From contig DFMV01000075.1 in assembly GCA_002375765.1 (NCBI GenBank), forward strand, positions 1-42,263: a DNA stretch of 42,263 nt, given 5' to 3'. The notes below the pieces were generated by a model. That model saw only the letters and a program-made list of their open reading frames with translations. It searched no databases and was not told the DNA's origin. The first letter of the stretch is position 1, and every line of letters begins with the position of its first letter. Shown here one piece after another: positions 7,652 to 16,365 of this stretch. The stretch is from Rhizobiales bacterium UBA3584. Its GTDB lineage: Bacteria; Pseudomonadota; Alphaproteobacteria; Rhizobiales; Devosiaceae. The translations under genes were made by a program, and so were the position numbers.

Positions 7652-9385
7652 ATGGCTCAAATCTCCACCCCCATGCCCACTGGGGTCCTGCTGCGCCCCT
7701 TCCGGCTGGACCGCTCGCGGATGGTGCAGTGGCTTATCTTTGCGCTGACGGCAGCCCTCATGCTGGCGCCGGCCCTGCCGATCCTTCTTCAGGTTTTTAT
7801 AGATCGTCCGCTCTACGAAAATGGCTGGGTTTTCACGCTCGACAATCTCGGCGAAATCCTCAGCTCCAGCAAGATCGGTAGCATCGCGATCACCACCGGC
7901 CTATTCGCGCTCTTTAGCGTGATTATTGCAGAGGTGGTGGGAATCGGTGCGGCGCTCCTTATCGGGCGCACCGATGTGCCGGGCCGCAAGGTCATGGGCG
8001 ATATTCTGATGTGGCCACTCTACCTGTCGCACTTAATTTTTGCGCTGGGGTGGGTGGTTATGTATGGACCGTCGGGTTTTATTACTCAATTCATCGCCCA
8101 GAGCACCGGCAGTGAGCCGCTAAATCTTTATTCGCTCGCGGGCATGTCGTTGGTGGCCGGGATTTCGCAGGCGCCGCTGGCTTATCTCTATTGTCTCTAT
8201 GGTGCGGTGCGCTCGGTCGATCCTACGCTTGAGGCAGCCGCGCGCACGGTCGGCGCGGGACCAATGCAGGTGCTCATGAAGGTGACGTTGCCACTCATGG
8301 TCCCCTCGATCATCACCTCGACAGCCCTCAATCTGGTCATTGCCGTCGAAACGCTGTCGATCCCTCTGTTTCTCGCTACACCGGCGCGCATCGAAACGCT
8401 GTCCACCTTCCTTTACGAAGAGGGTATCGCCGCAAGCGATCCCAACCACGGGATTGTCGCGGGGTCTTCGATCCTGCTCATGGTGCTCGTGGGTTCGGCG
8501 CTGGCTATCCAGCGCATTCTACTCAGCCAGAGCCATCGCTTCGAAACCGTGAAGGGCAAGGGCAGCCGCCCGATGACCCTCAGCCTGGGCAAGCTCCGTT
8601 GGCCGTTGGCCGCTCTTTGCGCGGCGTTCCTGTTTGCCTTTGTCCTTATTCCCATATTCGGCATTGTCTTACGTGCCTTTACGAGCTTCCTCTCGCCGCT
8701 TGTGCCGATTGAGCGGGTGCTCACGGTGGGCAATTTTGAAAAACTCCTCTCCAATTCCGCCAACATCCGCGCAATCGTCAACACGCTCGAGATTTCGTTC
8801 ATCTCCGCCGGGCTCGGTACGCTTCTGGCGGTTTGCGTCGCACTTGTCGTCCAGAGGTCGGGCTTCCGCTGGAGCGGCGTGCTCGAGGCTCTGGCCTACT
8901 CGCCACGGATCGTACCGGGCATGATCACGGGGCTCGGCGTGTTTTACGCGGCCGTGGTGTTTCCGCCCATGGGATGGCTGCGAGGCAATATCGGCATTCT
9001 CGTTGTGGCGTATGTCATGGCCACCTTGCCGCTCGCTCTTGGGGTGATCCAGCCGGCCATCGTTCAGATCAGCCGCGATCTCGACAACGCGGCTCGGACG
9101 GTCGGCGCCGACTGGGTCAACGCCATGCGGTTGGTCATGTTGCCGCTTCTCAAACCTGCCCTATTGGGCGCTTTCGTGCTGCTCTTTGTGTTCCATCTCA
9201 AGTCCTACGTCATCGCCATCTTCCTGATGGCGCCGGGGCTCGAGGTTATGGGCGTTTCAATGCTTTCTCTGTGGACGAATGGCGACGTTGGCGAACTGGC
9301 AGCGTTTGCCACAATCCAGATGGTGATGATCGCGGTTCTCCTCGTCCTCAGCCGCATCCTTTTGGGGGTCAAGATCTATGACTGA
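7652..9385 (+). CDS. ABC importer permease, two fused transmembrane domains
   Basis: A 577-residue inner-membrane permease in which two binding-protein-dependent transport domains are joined in one chain, as in FbpB/ThiP-type permeases. Two EAA-type loops are visible: AARTVGAGPMQVLMKVTLP near residues 195-215 and AARTVGADWVNAMRLVMLP near 480-500. Each half has about six hydrophobic segments, starting near 28 and 315. The ATG at 7652 has AAAAAGGA upstream; the frame is open to 7583 but that would overlap the binding-protein end and the hairpin. It overlaps the ATPase start by eight bases. It forms an importer with the flanking binding protein and ATPase. Confidence 0.9.
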   Translation: MAQISTPMPTGVLLRPFRLDRSRMVQWLIFALTAALMLAPALPILLQVFIDRPLYENGWVFTLDNLGEILSSSKIGSIAITTGLFALFSVIIAEVVGIGAALLIGRTDVPGRKVMGDILMWPLYLSHLIFALGWVVMYGPSGFITQFIAQSTGSEPLNLYSLAGMSLVAGISQAPLAYLYCLYGAVRSVDPTLEAAARTVGAGPMQVLMKVTLPLMVPSIITSTALNLVIAVETLSIPLFLATPARIETLSTFLYEEGIAASDPNHGIVAGSSILLMVLVGSALAIQRILLSQSHRFETVKGKGSRPMTLSLGKLRWPLAALCAAFLFAFVLIPIFGIVLRAFTSFLSPLVPIERVLTVGNFEKLLSNSANIRAIVNTLEISFISAGLGTLLAVCVALVVQRSGFRWSGVLEALAYSPRIVPGMITGLGVFYAAVVFPPMGWLRGNIGILVVAYVMATLPLALGVIQPAIVQISRDLDNAARTVGADWVNAMRLVMLPLLKPALLGAFVLLFVFHLKSYVIAIFLMAPGLEVMGVSMLSLWTNGDVGELAAFATIQMVMIAVLLVLSRILLGVKIYD

Positions 9386-10448
9386 ACTCTCGCTTTCCAA
9401 GGTCACACGCCGCTATGGCGACGTTGCCGCCATCGACAACATCAATCTCGACGTCGCCGAGGGTGAGTTCCTCACCCTCCTGGGTCCATCAGGTTGCGGC
9501 AAATCCACGACGCTCGCCGCAATCGCCGGCCTCGACAGGCCGACGACCGGCCGGATCGCGTTGGGTGACAGGGAATTCTTCAATGCTGAAGAGGACGTGT
9601 TCCTGCCCCCCGAGGCGCGGGGTTTTGGTGTGGTCTTTCAGTCCTATGCGCTTTGGCCGCACCTCACAGTCCATAACAACGTCGCAATGCCGCTCAAATT
9701 GCGCCGGATGCCGGCGGAGCAGCGCAAAAAACGCATTGCCGAAGCCCTCGACCTTGTCGGGCTCAGCGCGTTTGCGTCTCGCTATCCGGGTGAGCTCTCA
9801 GGTGGTCAGCAACAGCGCGTGGCGCTGGCCCGCGCTATCGTCTTCCGTCCGCCGATCCTGCTTCTGGACGAACCCCTGTCCAATCTGGACGCTCAGCTTC
9901 GTCAGCAGGCGCGGATCTGGCTCAAGGACATTCAGCGCGAACTGGGCATCACGACCATCTATGTGACCCACGATCAGGACGAGGCGCTTGCGATGTCGGA
10001 TCGGATCGTCGTGATGCGGGGCGGAAAAATCGTTCAGTTGGGTACCCCCGAGGAAGTTTACGGTGCACCGTTGCATCCCTTCTCGGCCAGTTTTATCGGC
10101 AATGCAAACCTTGTCGAGGTCGAAGGAACGGCGGGCAAGCAAGGAAACGGATGTATCGTCAAACTCGCCGACGGGCAGACGCTTCGCGGACATGCGCCCG
10201 GCGGCAGACTCTCGCAAGGACAGCAACTGCTTTCGATCCGCCCACACAAGATCAGTAGTGCGCCGCTCGCTGGCGCCTCGGAGATCAAGGTCGAATTCGG
10301 CACCGAAAGCTACCTTGGCGATCATTTCGAACAACAGGTCACAGTGGCCGGGAGCACTTTGCGGTTGACGCTCGAAACCCCCGCGGCGCACGGTCCTGGC
10401 AGCATCTGGATCAAGCCCGAGGACGCGGCGGTTTTCAGCAATGAGTGA
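9378..10448 (+). CDS. ABC importer ATP-binding protein
   Basis: A 356-residue ATPase of the CUT2/MOI-like (PotA/FbpC/UgpC) type. Walker A is GPSGCGKST (36-44), signature LSGGQQQR near 140, Walker B LLLDEP near 161-166, followed by SNLDA, and the switch His in YVTHDQDEA. The C-terminal 110 residues are a TOBE-like regulatory domain. Length is normal. It overlaps the permease (eight bases) and the GntR gene (10441), so all are probably one transcript. It powers the importer encoded at 6508-9385. Confidence 0.92.
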   Translation: MTELSLSKVTRRYGDVAAIDNINLDVAEGEFLTLLGPSGCGKSTTLAAIAGLDRPTTGRIALGDREFFNAEEDVFLPPEARGFGVVFQSYALWPHLTVHNNVAMPLKLRRMPAEQRKKRIAEALDLVGLSAFASRYPGELSGGQQQRVALARAIVFRPPILLLDEPLSNLDAQLRQQARIWLKDIQRELGITTIYVTHDQDEALAMSDRIVVMRGGKIVQLGTPEEVYGAPLHPFSASFIGNANLVEVEGTAGKQGNGCIVKLADGQTLRGHAPGGRLSQGQQLLSIRPHKISSAPLAGASEIKVEFGTESYLGDHFEQQVTVAGSTLRLTLETPAAHGPGSIWIKPEDAAVFSNE

Positions 10449-11100
10449 TAGCGCGAGCGACAAGAAGGAGAACGCGGACCAGCCGCTCAAGGTGGCTGGT
10501 CGCCTACGGAACGACATTATTCTCGGCGTGTTCCGGCCCGGCGAGTGGCTCCGTCAGATCGACCTTCAGGACCGTTTGGGATGCAGTCGCTTCGCCGTGC
10601 GCCAGGCGCTCTCCGAGCTTACACTGGCCCGGGTCGTCGAACATGTGCCGAACCGGGGCTTCAGGGTTGCTGCGCCCAGCACGACAATACGCTCTGAGAT
10701 CACGGACGTTCGCTTGATGCTCGAATTGCCGGCCGCAACTGAAGTGGTTGCGGCCGCCACGGCAAAACAAATCGCTATGGTTCGGGAGGCCGCGCATGCG
10801 TTCGACGCTGCCATTGAAGATGCCTCGTTCCAGCGCCTGCGCCAGCTCAATCATGAGTTTCATCGTGCATTGCTCGAGCCTGTCGCCAACGAGACGCTCG
10901 CCAATCTCATAAACGAGCTGCGCGAGCGGGATTTGCCCGGCGACTGGTCGAGCTGGACCAGCCCATCCAGCGTGCGGCAAAGCAGCCGCGATCACCTCGA
11001 AATGGTCGAAGCCCTCGAAGCGCGAAATGCCGAAAACCTGCAGGCCGTAATCCGGCGCCATGTAACGAACTGGCGACAGGAACCAACCAGGGTTCAGTAA
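10441..11100 (+). CDS. GntR-family regulator, FCD type (module A)
   Basis: A 219-residue regulator. The N-terminal winged helix (about 15-78) has the GntR pattern: NDIILGVFRPGEWL, then LQDRLGCSRFAVRQAL, then a wing with RGFRV. The C-terminal helical FCD domain (about 85-212) includes LNHEFHRAL and DHLEMVEAL, which provide the usual metal-site histidines. The ATG at 10441 overlaps the ATPase stop, so it is the last gene of the ABC operon and probably an autogenous, substrate-responsive repressor. The palindrome at 5576-5599 or sequences before dctP (11101-11233) are possible operators. Confidence 0.88.
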   Translation: MSDSASDKKENADQPLKVAGRLRNDIILGVFRPGEWLRQIDLQDRLGCSRFAVRQALSELTLARVVEHVPNRGFRVAAPSTTIRSEITDVRLMLELPAATEVVAAATAKQIAMVREAAHAFDAAIEDASFQRLRQLNHEFHRALLEPVANETLANLINELRERDLPGDWSSWTSPSSVRQSSRDHLEMVEALEARNAENLQAVIRRHVTNWRQEPTRVQ

Positions 11101-11233
11101 CCCTCGGCCGGACGTCAGATGTGGCCATCATGGTCGATAGCCATACGTTATCAAAGAGCGTGAAATTAAGAAACTTTTCCTCCGCATCCGCCGCGTGTCT
11201 AATCGTAAGTGTTCAAAGGGGAGAACATATCTG

Positions 11234-12241
11234 ATGAAAAATAGTTATCATGCCATAGGCGCATTGTGTCTGGCTGCCGTCACATCGGCCGGCCTTTCGA
11301 CCGCGGCTGCTGCCGAAACCTGGCGCATGTCGACCAAGCTGCCATCGGAATCTTTTGAGGGGCAGTTGCACGAAATTTTCGCCGAACGAGTCAGCGAGTA
11401 CACCGACGGCGAAGTCTCGATACAGATCTATCCATCAGAACAACTCGGCGACGCACAGACCGTTCTCGAGCAGGTGAGTTCGGGCATCATCGACATCTTC
11501 ACCGATGACGTCACATACCTCGACAAGTTCGATCCCAGCGTGTCGTGGATTTCGGCCCCCTTCCTGTTCGACAACCGCGAACACTGGGCCTGTTTTCTCA
11601 AGACTGACTATTTCCAGTCCATTCTCGACGGAGTTGCCGAGCGCGACAACATCACGGTCATTGGCGACGTCGGTCCCTTCACGCGCGGCTTCCGCGTGCT
11701 GGTCGCAAAAGACGAAGTGGGCGGTTTTCAGGACGTCCAGAACCTCAAGCTGCGGCTTTGGGACAATCAGCTCATCGTCGACATCTGGACGGCATTGGGC
11801 ACCGATCCACTCGTCATGGCCTGGACCGATGTCTACCAGTCGCTCCAGACTGGTATCGTTGAAGCGGTCACTTCGCCCGCTTCGCTGGTTGAATCGATGA
11901 AGTTTTACGAACCCGCGCCGCACATAGTACGCACAGACGAGTTCAATCAGGCCAACGTTTACATGATCAACAAGGATAGCTGGGATAGCATCTCGGCTCA
12001 GGCGCAGGAAGGCGTTCTTCGTGCCTATTACGAGGTGTCGGACATGGCTGCCGCCGGGATCGACGCGGCGTTCGAGGAATCGCTCGAGATCATGGAAGCG
12101 CAGGGGGCGACTTACGGATCCCTCGACACAGGACCCTTTATCGAAGCCGCTTCGTCCATCTACCGGGACCGGGAAGCCAACGGTGACATGCCTGCCGGCT
12201 TCCTTGCCGAGGTGGATGCAGCGCGCAATGGCTGCCTCTAA
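11234..12241 (+). CDS. dctP: TRAP transporter substrate-binding protein, DctP family
   Basis: A 335-residue periplasmic receptor of a TRAP transporter, which drives uptake of carboxylates or other organic acids with a sodium gradient. A Sec signal runs from 1 to about 27 with cleavage after AAAA before ETWRMS. Family features include the SEQLGD segment, NLKLRLW with the substrate-carboxylate Arg region near 175, and the AWTDVYQSLQTGIVEA stretch. GGGGAG lies about ten bases before the ATG at 11234; a GTG at 11195 is an unlikely alternative. It heads the plus-strand module B, with dctQ and dctM following. The symbol denotes family only; the ligand is unknown. Confidence 0.92.
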   Translation: MKNSYHAIGALCLAAVTSAGLSTAAAAETWRMSTKLPSESFEGQLHEIFAERVSEYTDGEVSIQIYPSEQLGDAQTVLEQVSSGIIDIFTDDVTYLDKFDPSVSWISAPFLFDNREHWACFLKTDYFQSILDGVAERDNITVIGDVGPFTRGFRVLVAKDEVGGFQDVQNLKLRLWDNQLIVDIWTALGTDPLVMAWTDVYQSLQTGIVEAVTSPASLVESMKFYEPAPHIVRTDEFNQANVYMINKDSWDSISAQAQEGVLRAYYEVSDMAAAGIDAAFEESLEIMEAQGATYGSLDTGPFIEAASSIYRDREANGDMPAGFLAEVDAARNGCL

Positions 12242-12271
12242 CTGCGTCAAACGGGCTACGCACACGCGCAG

Positions 12272-12290
12272 CCCCTTTGCCCGAAAGGGG
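12272..12290 (+). promoter_or_regulatory. hairpin that includes the dctQ ribosome site
   Basis: CCCCTTT, loop GCCCG, AAAGGGG. The 3' arm (12284-12290) is also the Shine-Dalgarno sequence for the dctQ ATG at 12297. Folding would hide the ribosome site and lower permease synthesis relative to the abundant binding protein. The principle parallels the hairpin at 7609-7633. Confidence 0.6.
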
Positions 12291-12296
12291 GCACAC

Positions 12297-12818
12297 ATGT
12301 ATTCCGCACTCAAGGCCGCCGAAAGCATCCTCGATCTTGTCGCCAGGGTCTTTGAATGGGCCTGCGTCTGCATTCTAGCGGTAATGCTGGCCATCAACGC
12401 CGGCAACATCACCTCCCGCGCCGTGCTCGATCAGCCGCTCAACTGGGTCTGGCCCTGGACCATGGTGCTGTTTCTGTGGTGGGTAATGCTGGCGTTCTAT
12501 CCGCTCTATCGCCGCCGCAAGGACGTTTCGATCTATATTCTGCTCAAGTTCATCGGCCCAACTTGGCGACGGGTGCTGGGCGTATTCGTTCAAGTTGCGG
12601 TTCTCGCGGCGGCCGGTTTACTGCTCTATACGATCCCTGAGCGGCTGGTCTCCTCGCGCGGACTGATCGAGATTGTGGCCCTGCCGCGCGAAGTGCTGAT
12701 CTATCCGCTGCTGCTCTCGACCCTGCCGATCTTTCTCGACGCTCTGGTTGCACTTGCAGCCATCGCGACCGGCAGGCAAGAGTACACGCCATTCGGCATG
12801 ATCGAGGCGGCAGAATGA
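12297..12818 (+). CDS. dctQ: TRAP transporter small permease, DctQ family
   Basis: A 173-residue inner-membrane protein with four predicted helices (about 20-40, 52-70, 92-112, 134-155), typical of DctQ. It has the characteristic NITSRAVLDQPLNWVWP segment after helix 1 and W..MVLFLWWVMLAF in helix 2. The ATG at 12297 follows AAAGGGGG; the frame is open further upstream but overlaps dctP. Its TGA overlaps the dctM ATG (12815). It is the small membrane subunit of the importer. Confidence 0.9.
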   Translation: MYSALKAAESILDLVARVFEWACVCILAVMLAINAGNITSRAVLDQPLNWVWPWTMVLFLWWVMLAFYPLYRRRKDVSIYILLKFIGPTWRRVLGVFVQVAVLAAAGLLLYTIPERLVSSRGLIEIVALPREVLIYPLLLSTLPIFLDALVALAAIATGRQEYTPFGMIEAAE

Positions 12819-14101
12819 CCGGCCTTCTCGTCCTTGGCGTCTTCATGGCACTGGCATTTCTGTCCGTACCGATCCTCACGTCAATCATCATCGCCTCGGC
12901 GGCGGGCGTCGTCGCGCTCGGGTTCACCGATCGCCTGGGCATTGTTTCCCAGCAAATGCTAGACGGCATCAATTCGCCGGCGCTGTTGTCGGTGCCCTTC
13001 TTCATCCTTGCGGGCAACCTCCTCAACGGCTGCAAGCTGACCGATCGCATTTTCCGCTTCGCCAATAACGTCGTCGGTCACATTCGCGGCGGTCTGGCCC
13101 AGGTAAACATCCTTGCCTCGCTGCTCTTCGGTGGCATTTCGGGTGCCGCTGTCGCCGATTGCGCGGCGCTTGGGACCGTCGAGGTCAAGGCGATGCGCGA
13201 GCGCGGCTATCCAGCCGATTTCTCGGCCGCCGTCACCGCCGCGTCCTCGATTGTCGGGCCGATCTTCCCGCCCTCCATTCCGCTGCTAATCTACGCCTTC
13301 GTCGCCAACGCATCAGTCGGACGTCTGTTTCTCGCCGGGATCATGCCCGCGCTGCTCCTGGTCGCGGTGCTCATGGTCTATGTCTATATCGTCTCGGTGC
13401 GTCGGAATTTCCCCAGGGAAGACCGCGCCACGTTCGGAGAGATCGCCCGGAGCGCAGTCGACGGGTTTCTAACCCTGCTGGCGCCCGGCATCATCCTGGG
13501 CGCTATGATGACTGGGTTCACAACAGCGTCCGAAGCGGGTGTCCTGGCGTGCATTTATGCTCTGGGCCTGGGCATTTACTACCGCACGCTCAACCGCGAC
13601 GTTCTCCTCACCGCGTTCCGCGAAACTGCCTATCTCTCAACTATCGCGCTCTTGATGATCGGGTTTTCGGCAACGGTTGGCTGGATCATGGCCTTCGATC
13701 TCGTGCCCCAGCAACTCGCCGATTTCATCCTCGGCAATATCGACAGCAAATGGGTGTTCATCCTCGTCTACCTGCTGTTCCTCATCATCCTCGGGTGCGT
13801 TTTCGACGCGACGGCGGCGCTTATCATCCTGGTGCCGATCATGCTGCCGATTGTCGATGGTTTCGGCATCGACCGCGTACATTTCGGCATCTTCACGGTG
13901 CTCACGCTCATGGTGGGAATTCTGACGCCACCCGTCGGGATCGCACTCTACATTATGATGGATGTGGCCAAGCTCCCATTCGAGGCGGTAGCCCGCGCCA
14001 CAATCCCGTTCCTGATGCCCATCGTCATCGCGATCGTGCTGATTGCCTTTGTACCTCAGATTTCCCTGTTCCTGCCCAACCTCGTTTACGGCCGGCCCTA
14101 A
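12815..14101 (+). CDS. dctM: TRAP transporter large permease, DctM family
   Basis: A 428-residue, highly hydrophobic protein with about twelve transmembrane segments. DctM hallmarks are LSVPFFILAGNLLNG near 60-75, LASLLFGGISGAAVADCAALGTVEV near 95-120, and the proline-rich GPIFPPSIPLLIYA near 148-162. It is the sodium-coupled translocating subunit partnering dctP and dctQ. It starts in a four-base overlap with dctQ and is followed after 25 bp by a nitrilase-family gene, so uptake and hydrolysis are encoded on one transcript. Confidence 0.93.
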   Translation: MTGLLVLGVFMALAFLSVPILTSIIIASAAGVVALGFTDRLGIVSQQMLDGINSPALLSVPFFILAGNLLNGCKLTDRIFRFANNVVGHIRGGLAQVNILASLLFGGISGAAVADCAALGTVEVKAMRERGYPADFSAAVTAASSIVGPIFPPSIPLLIYAFVANASVGRLFLAGIMPALLLVAVLMVYVYIVSVRRNFPREDRATFGEIARSAVDGFLTLLAPGIILGAMMTGFTTASEAGVLACIYALGLGIYYRTLNRDVLLTAFRETAYLSTIALLMIGFSATVGWIMAFDLVPQQLADFILGNIDSKWVFILVYLLFLIILGCVFDATAALIILVPIMLPIVDGFGIDRVHFGIFTVLTLMVGILTPPVGIALYIMMDVAKLPFEAVARATIPFLMPIVIAIVLIAFVPQISLFLPNLVYGRP

Positions 14102-14126
14102 CACCAGTACCGAATGGAGACCCCCA

Positions 14127-14939
14127 ATGCGCGTTGCGCTTATGCAGCTCAATTCCCGCGACGACAAGTCGACCAACATCGCCACGATCACCCGCCTGTT
14201 CGAGGAAAAGATCGCCGGCCGGGGCGTCGACCTTGTCGCCGCCCCGGAATATTCCACCTTCCTGGGCGGGCTCAAGCAAGAGCAGTGGGCCGCGGCCGAA
14301 GCATTTCCTGATGGCGAGGGCTATCGCACCCTGCAGGGGCTCGCGAAAACCTACGGCGTTGCCGTTCACACCGGCTCGATGATCGAGCGCGATGGCAACA
14401 AGCACTACAACACAAGCGTCGTCTTCGGCCCGGACGGCACCGAGCTCGCCCGTTATCGCAAGATCCACCTTTTCGACGTTGAAACCCCCGGCGGCCACGT
14501 CTTCCGGGAATCCGACGTTATCGACCGCGGTGGCGAGGTTGTCGATTTCACCTATCAGGGCCGCAAGTTCGGCTGCTCGATCTGCTACGACATGCGCTTT
14601 TCAGAGCTCTATCTGCAGCACATGCGGAACGGCTGCGACGTCATTATGGTCCCCGCCGCCTTCAATATGGAAACCGGCAAGGACCATTGGGAAGCACTGT
14701 TGCGCGCCCGTGCCATCGAAACCCAGAGCTGGGTGATCGCCGCCGGGCAGATCGGCTTGCACCGCGAGGCCGCAGGCGAGCGTGCCTGCTACGGCAATTC
14801 CATGGTCATCGATCCCTGGGGCAATATCGTTGCCCGCGCTTCGGCCAGACCGGGGGTGCTGTTGACGGATATCGATTTCGATTACGCCCTGCACGTGCGC
14901 ACCATCCTGCCGTCCAACAACCACCACGTTCTGGCCTGA
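14127..14939 (+). CDS. carbon-nitrogen hydrolase, nitrilase superfamily (module B)
   Basis: A 270-residue nitrilase-superfamily amidase with Glu41 (AAPEYS), Lys112 (YRKIHLFD) and Cys153 (SICYDMRF). The start at 14127 has GGAGA seven bases upstream; the frame is open back to 14043 inside dctM but the short form matches the family N-terminus (MRVALMQLN). It parallels the module A amidase at 4667-5539, and both lie close to an HpaI aldolase and an RraA-like gene. It likely hydrolyses an imported amide or carbamoyl compound in the cytoplasm. The substrate is not determinable. Confidence 0.9.
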   Translation: MRVALMQLNSRDDKSTNIATITRLFEEKIAGRGVDLVAAPEYSTFLGGLKQEQWAAAEAFPDGEGYRTLQGLAKTYGVAVHTGSMIERDGNKHYNTSVVFGPDGTELARYRKIHLFDVETPGGHVFRESDVIDRGGEVVDFTYQGRKFGCSICYDMRFSELYLQHMRNGCDVIMVPAAFNMETGKDHWEALLRARAIETQSWVIAAGQIGLHREAAGERACYGNSMVIDPWGNIVARASARPGVLLTDIDFDYALHVRTILPSNNHHVLA

Positions 14940-14943
14940 GCCC

Positions 14944-15678
14944 ATGCTTGAGGATTACGCTTTCTGGATGAGCACACCCAATCTCGACTTCCTCGAGATT
15001 GCAGCCAATGCCGGTTTTCAGCGCGTCGTATGCGACGTGGAACACAACGGATTTTCCCCCGATCGCCGCGAGGCGCTTGTTGTTGCTGCCCGCGCCATGG
15101 GGCTGAAGGTCTTCTTCAAGATCGAAGGTCCCGAGCCGGTCTGGGTCCAGCGCGCGCTCGACCTGGACGTCGATGGTGTGATCATCCCCCATTGCGGGCG
15201 GCTCGAAACCTCCCGAGCAGCGCTCGAGACGGCCAAATTTCCGCCCCGGGGCACCCGCAGCTATGCCGCCGGACGCTCCGCGCGGTTCAGCCCGCCTGAT
15301 TCTGGCTATTTCGCGCGATGCAACCGGGAAATTCTGTGTCTGCCCATGATCGAAACGGCGGAGGCCTTCGACGACATCGATGCGATCCTTGCGCATGATT
15401 GCGTCGACGGCGTCTTTGTCGGCCCGTTCGATCTGGCGCTGACCCGAGGGCGCGACACCTACGCCTTCACCGACGCAGACCGCGCCGATATTACCCGCAT
15501 AGCTCAAGCCGCCAGGGCAGTCGGAAAGCCCTGGTGGATACCGGCCTGGAAGCCCCAGGAACAACAATTTGCAATCGATGAGGGCGCAGCCGTCCGCGTG
15601 ATCGCCGCAGAACACCAGGTTCTGATGGCCGGACTTGCCTCGGTGATCGGCCAATTGCCCCAGCGCACAGCCCAATAA
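14944..15678 (+). CDS. HpcH/HpaI-family aldolase-like protein (module B)
   Basis: A 244-residue member of the HpcH/HpaI family. Present: His34 (CDVEH), Glu137 (PMIET) and Asp163 (GPFDL), the base and metal-binding positions. The position usually held by the substrate-binding Arg (Arg74 in the module A protein) is Lys59 here (VFFKIEG), so substrate or reaction may differ. The N-terminus is short, beginning five residues before the first helix. It starts four bases after the nitrilase-like gene and ends ten before the RraA-like gene. Confidence 0.85.
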   Translation: MLEDYAFWMSTPNLDFLEIAANAGFQRVVCDVEHNGFSPDRREALVVAARAMGLKVFFKIEGPEPVWVQRALDLDVDGVIIPHCGRLETSRAALETAKFPPRGTRSYAAGRSARFSPPDSGYFARCNREILCLPMIETAEAFDDIDAILAHDCVDGVFVGPFDLALTRGRDTYAFTDADRADITRIAQAARAVGKPWWIPAWKPQEQQFAIDEGAAVRVIAAEHQVLMAGLASVIGQLPQRTAQ

Positions 15679-15688
15679 GGAAAGAACA

Positions 15689-16354
15689 GTGAAAGACTTC
15701 GTCAAAAACCCGCTGCCGGCAAGCCTTCCCGATGCCCTGCTTGAAAAGCTCCGGCGCGTTGAGACGGCAACCATCGGCCATTTTCTCCATTCTGCCTTCA
15801 TGGACAGCGCCATTGCCGCAGTCGATCCGGGCAGGCGGATTGCGGGCACGGCAGTCACGCTGCGGCTGGCGGCCAACGATTCCACCTTGCTCCACGACGT
15901 CGTTTCAACGCTGCGCTCCACCGACATTCTGGTCATCGACCGCTCGGGCGACACGCGCCATGCGTGCTGGGGTGGCGTCGTCACCAACGCTGCCGCGCTC
16001 TGCGGCTTTGCCGGTGCCGTCATCGACGGGCCAGTGACCGACGTCAACGAAATCGTCGCCAACGCCTTTCCCATCTGGAGCCGCGGTCGCTCATCGATCA
16101 CGACCAAGCTTTATGCACAGTCAGGCAGCTTTAATGCGCTCATATCCTGCGGTGGGGTGACGGTCAGTCCCGGCGATGCCATTCTGGCCGACGAGAGCGG
16201 TGTGGTCGTGCTTTCGCCCGATGATGCAGAGGCCGTTGCCGACCGCGCGCTCGGCATGCAGAGCGCGGAACTCGATCTCATTGCCCGCCTGAGAGCCGGT
16301 GAAAAACTGGGCGATATCACTGGCGCATCGCGTATGGTCAAAGAGCGGCTTTAG
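15689..16354 (+). CDS. RraA-like protein (module B), variant active site
   Basis: A 221-residue RraA-fold protein starting with GTG after AAGGAAAG. It carries the same departures from the aldolase consensus as the proteins at 1469 and 25079: Thr117-Asp118 instead of Arg-Asp, and Gly96 where an acidic residue is expected 21 positions earlier. Shared extra motifs are NDSTLLH (64-69), ACWGG (92-96) and WSRGRSSITTK (130-140). It probably forms a trimer or hexamer like its relatives, but its reaction is unknown. It sits between the aldolase-like gene and a LysR gene. Confidence 0.85.
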   Translation: MKDFVKNPLPASLPDALLEKLRRVETATIGHFLHSAFMDSAIAAVDPGRRIAGTAVTLRLAANDSTLLHDVVSTLRSTDILVIDRSGDTRHACWGGVVTNAAALCGFAGAVIDGPVTDVNEIVANAFPIWSRGRSSITTKLYAQSGSFNALISCGGVTVSPGDAILADESGVVVLSPDDAEAVADRALGMQSAELDLIARLRAGEKLGDITGASRMVKERL

Positions 16355-16365
16355 CGGGTGATCCG

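Noticed and set aside
6241..7653. 470-codon minus-strand open frame across the hydrolase and binding-protein genes
   Set aside because: It runs antisense to two recognisable overlapping plus-strand genes and shows no family features.
6508..10448. Naming the module A importer as an iron transporter
   Set aside because: The family resemblance is real, but no iron-ligand Tyr pair was clear and all neighbours are catabolic enzymes, so the substrate is left open.
13159..14382. 407-codon plus-strand frame overlapping dctM and the nitrilase gene
   Set aside because: It is an out-of-frame shadow with arginine/histidine-rich composition; both genes it overlaps are certain.
14806..16107. 433-codon minus-strand open frame in module B
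   Set aside because: It is antisense to the aldolase-like and RraA-like genes, which have clear motifs and operon spacing.
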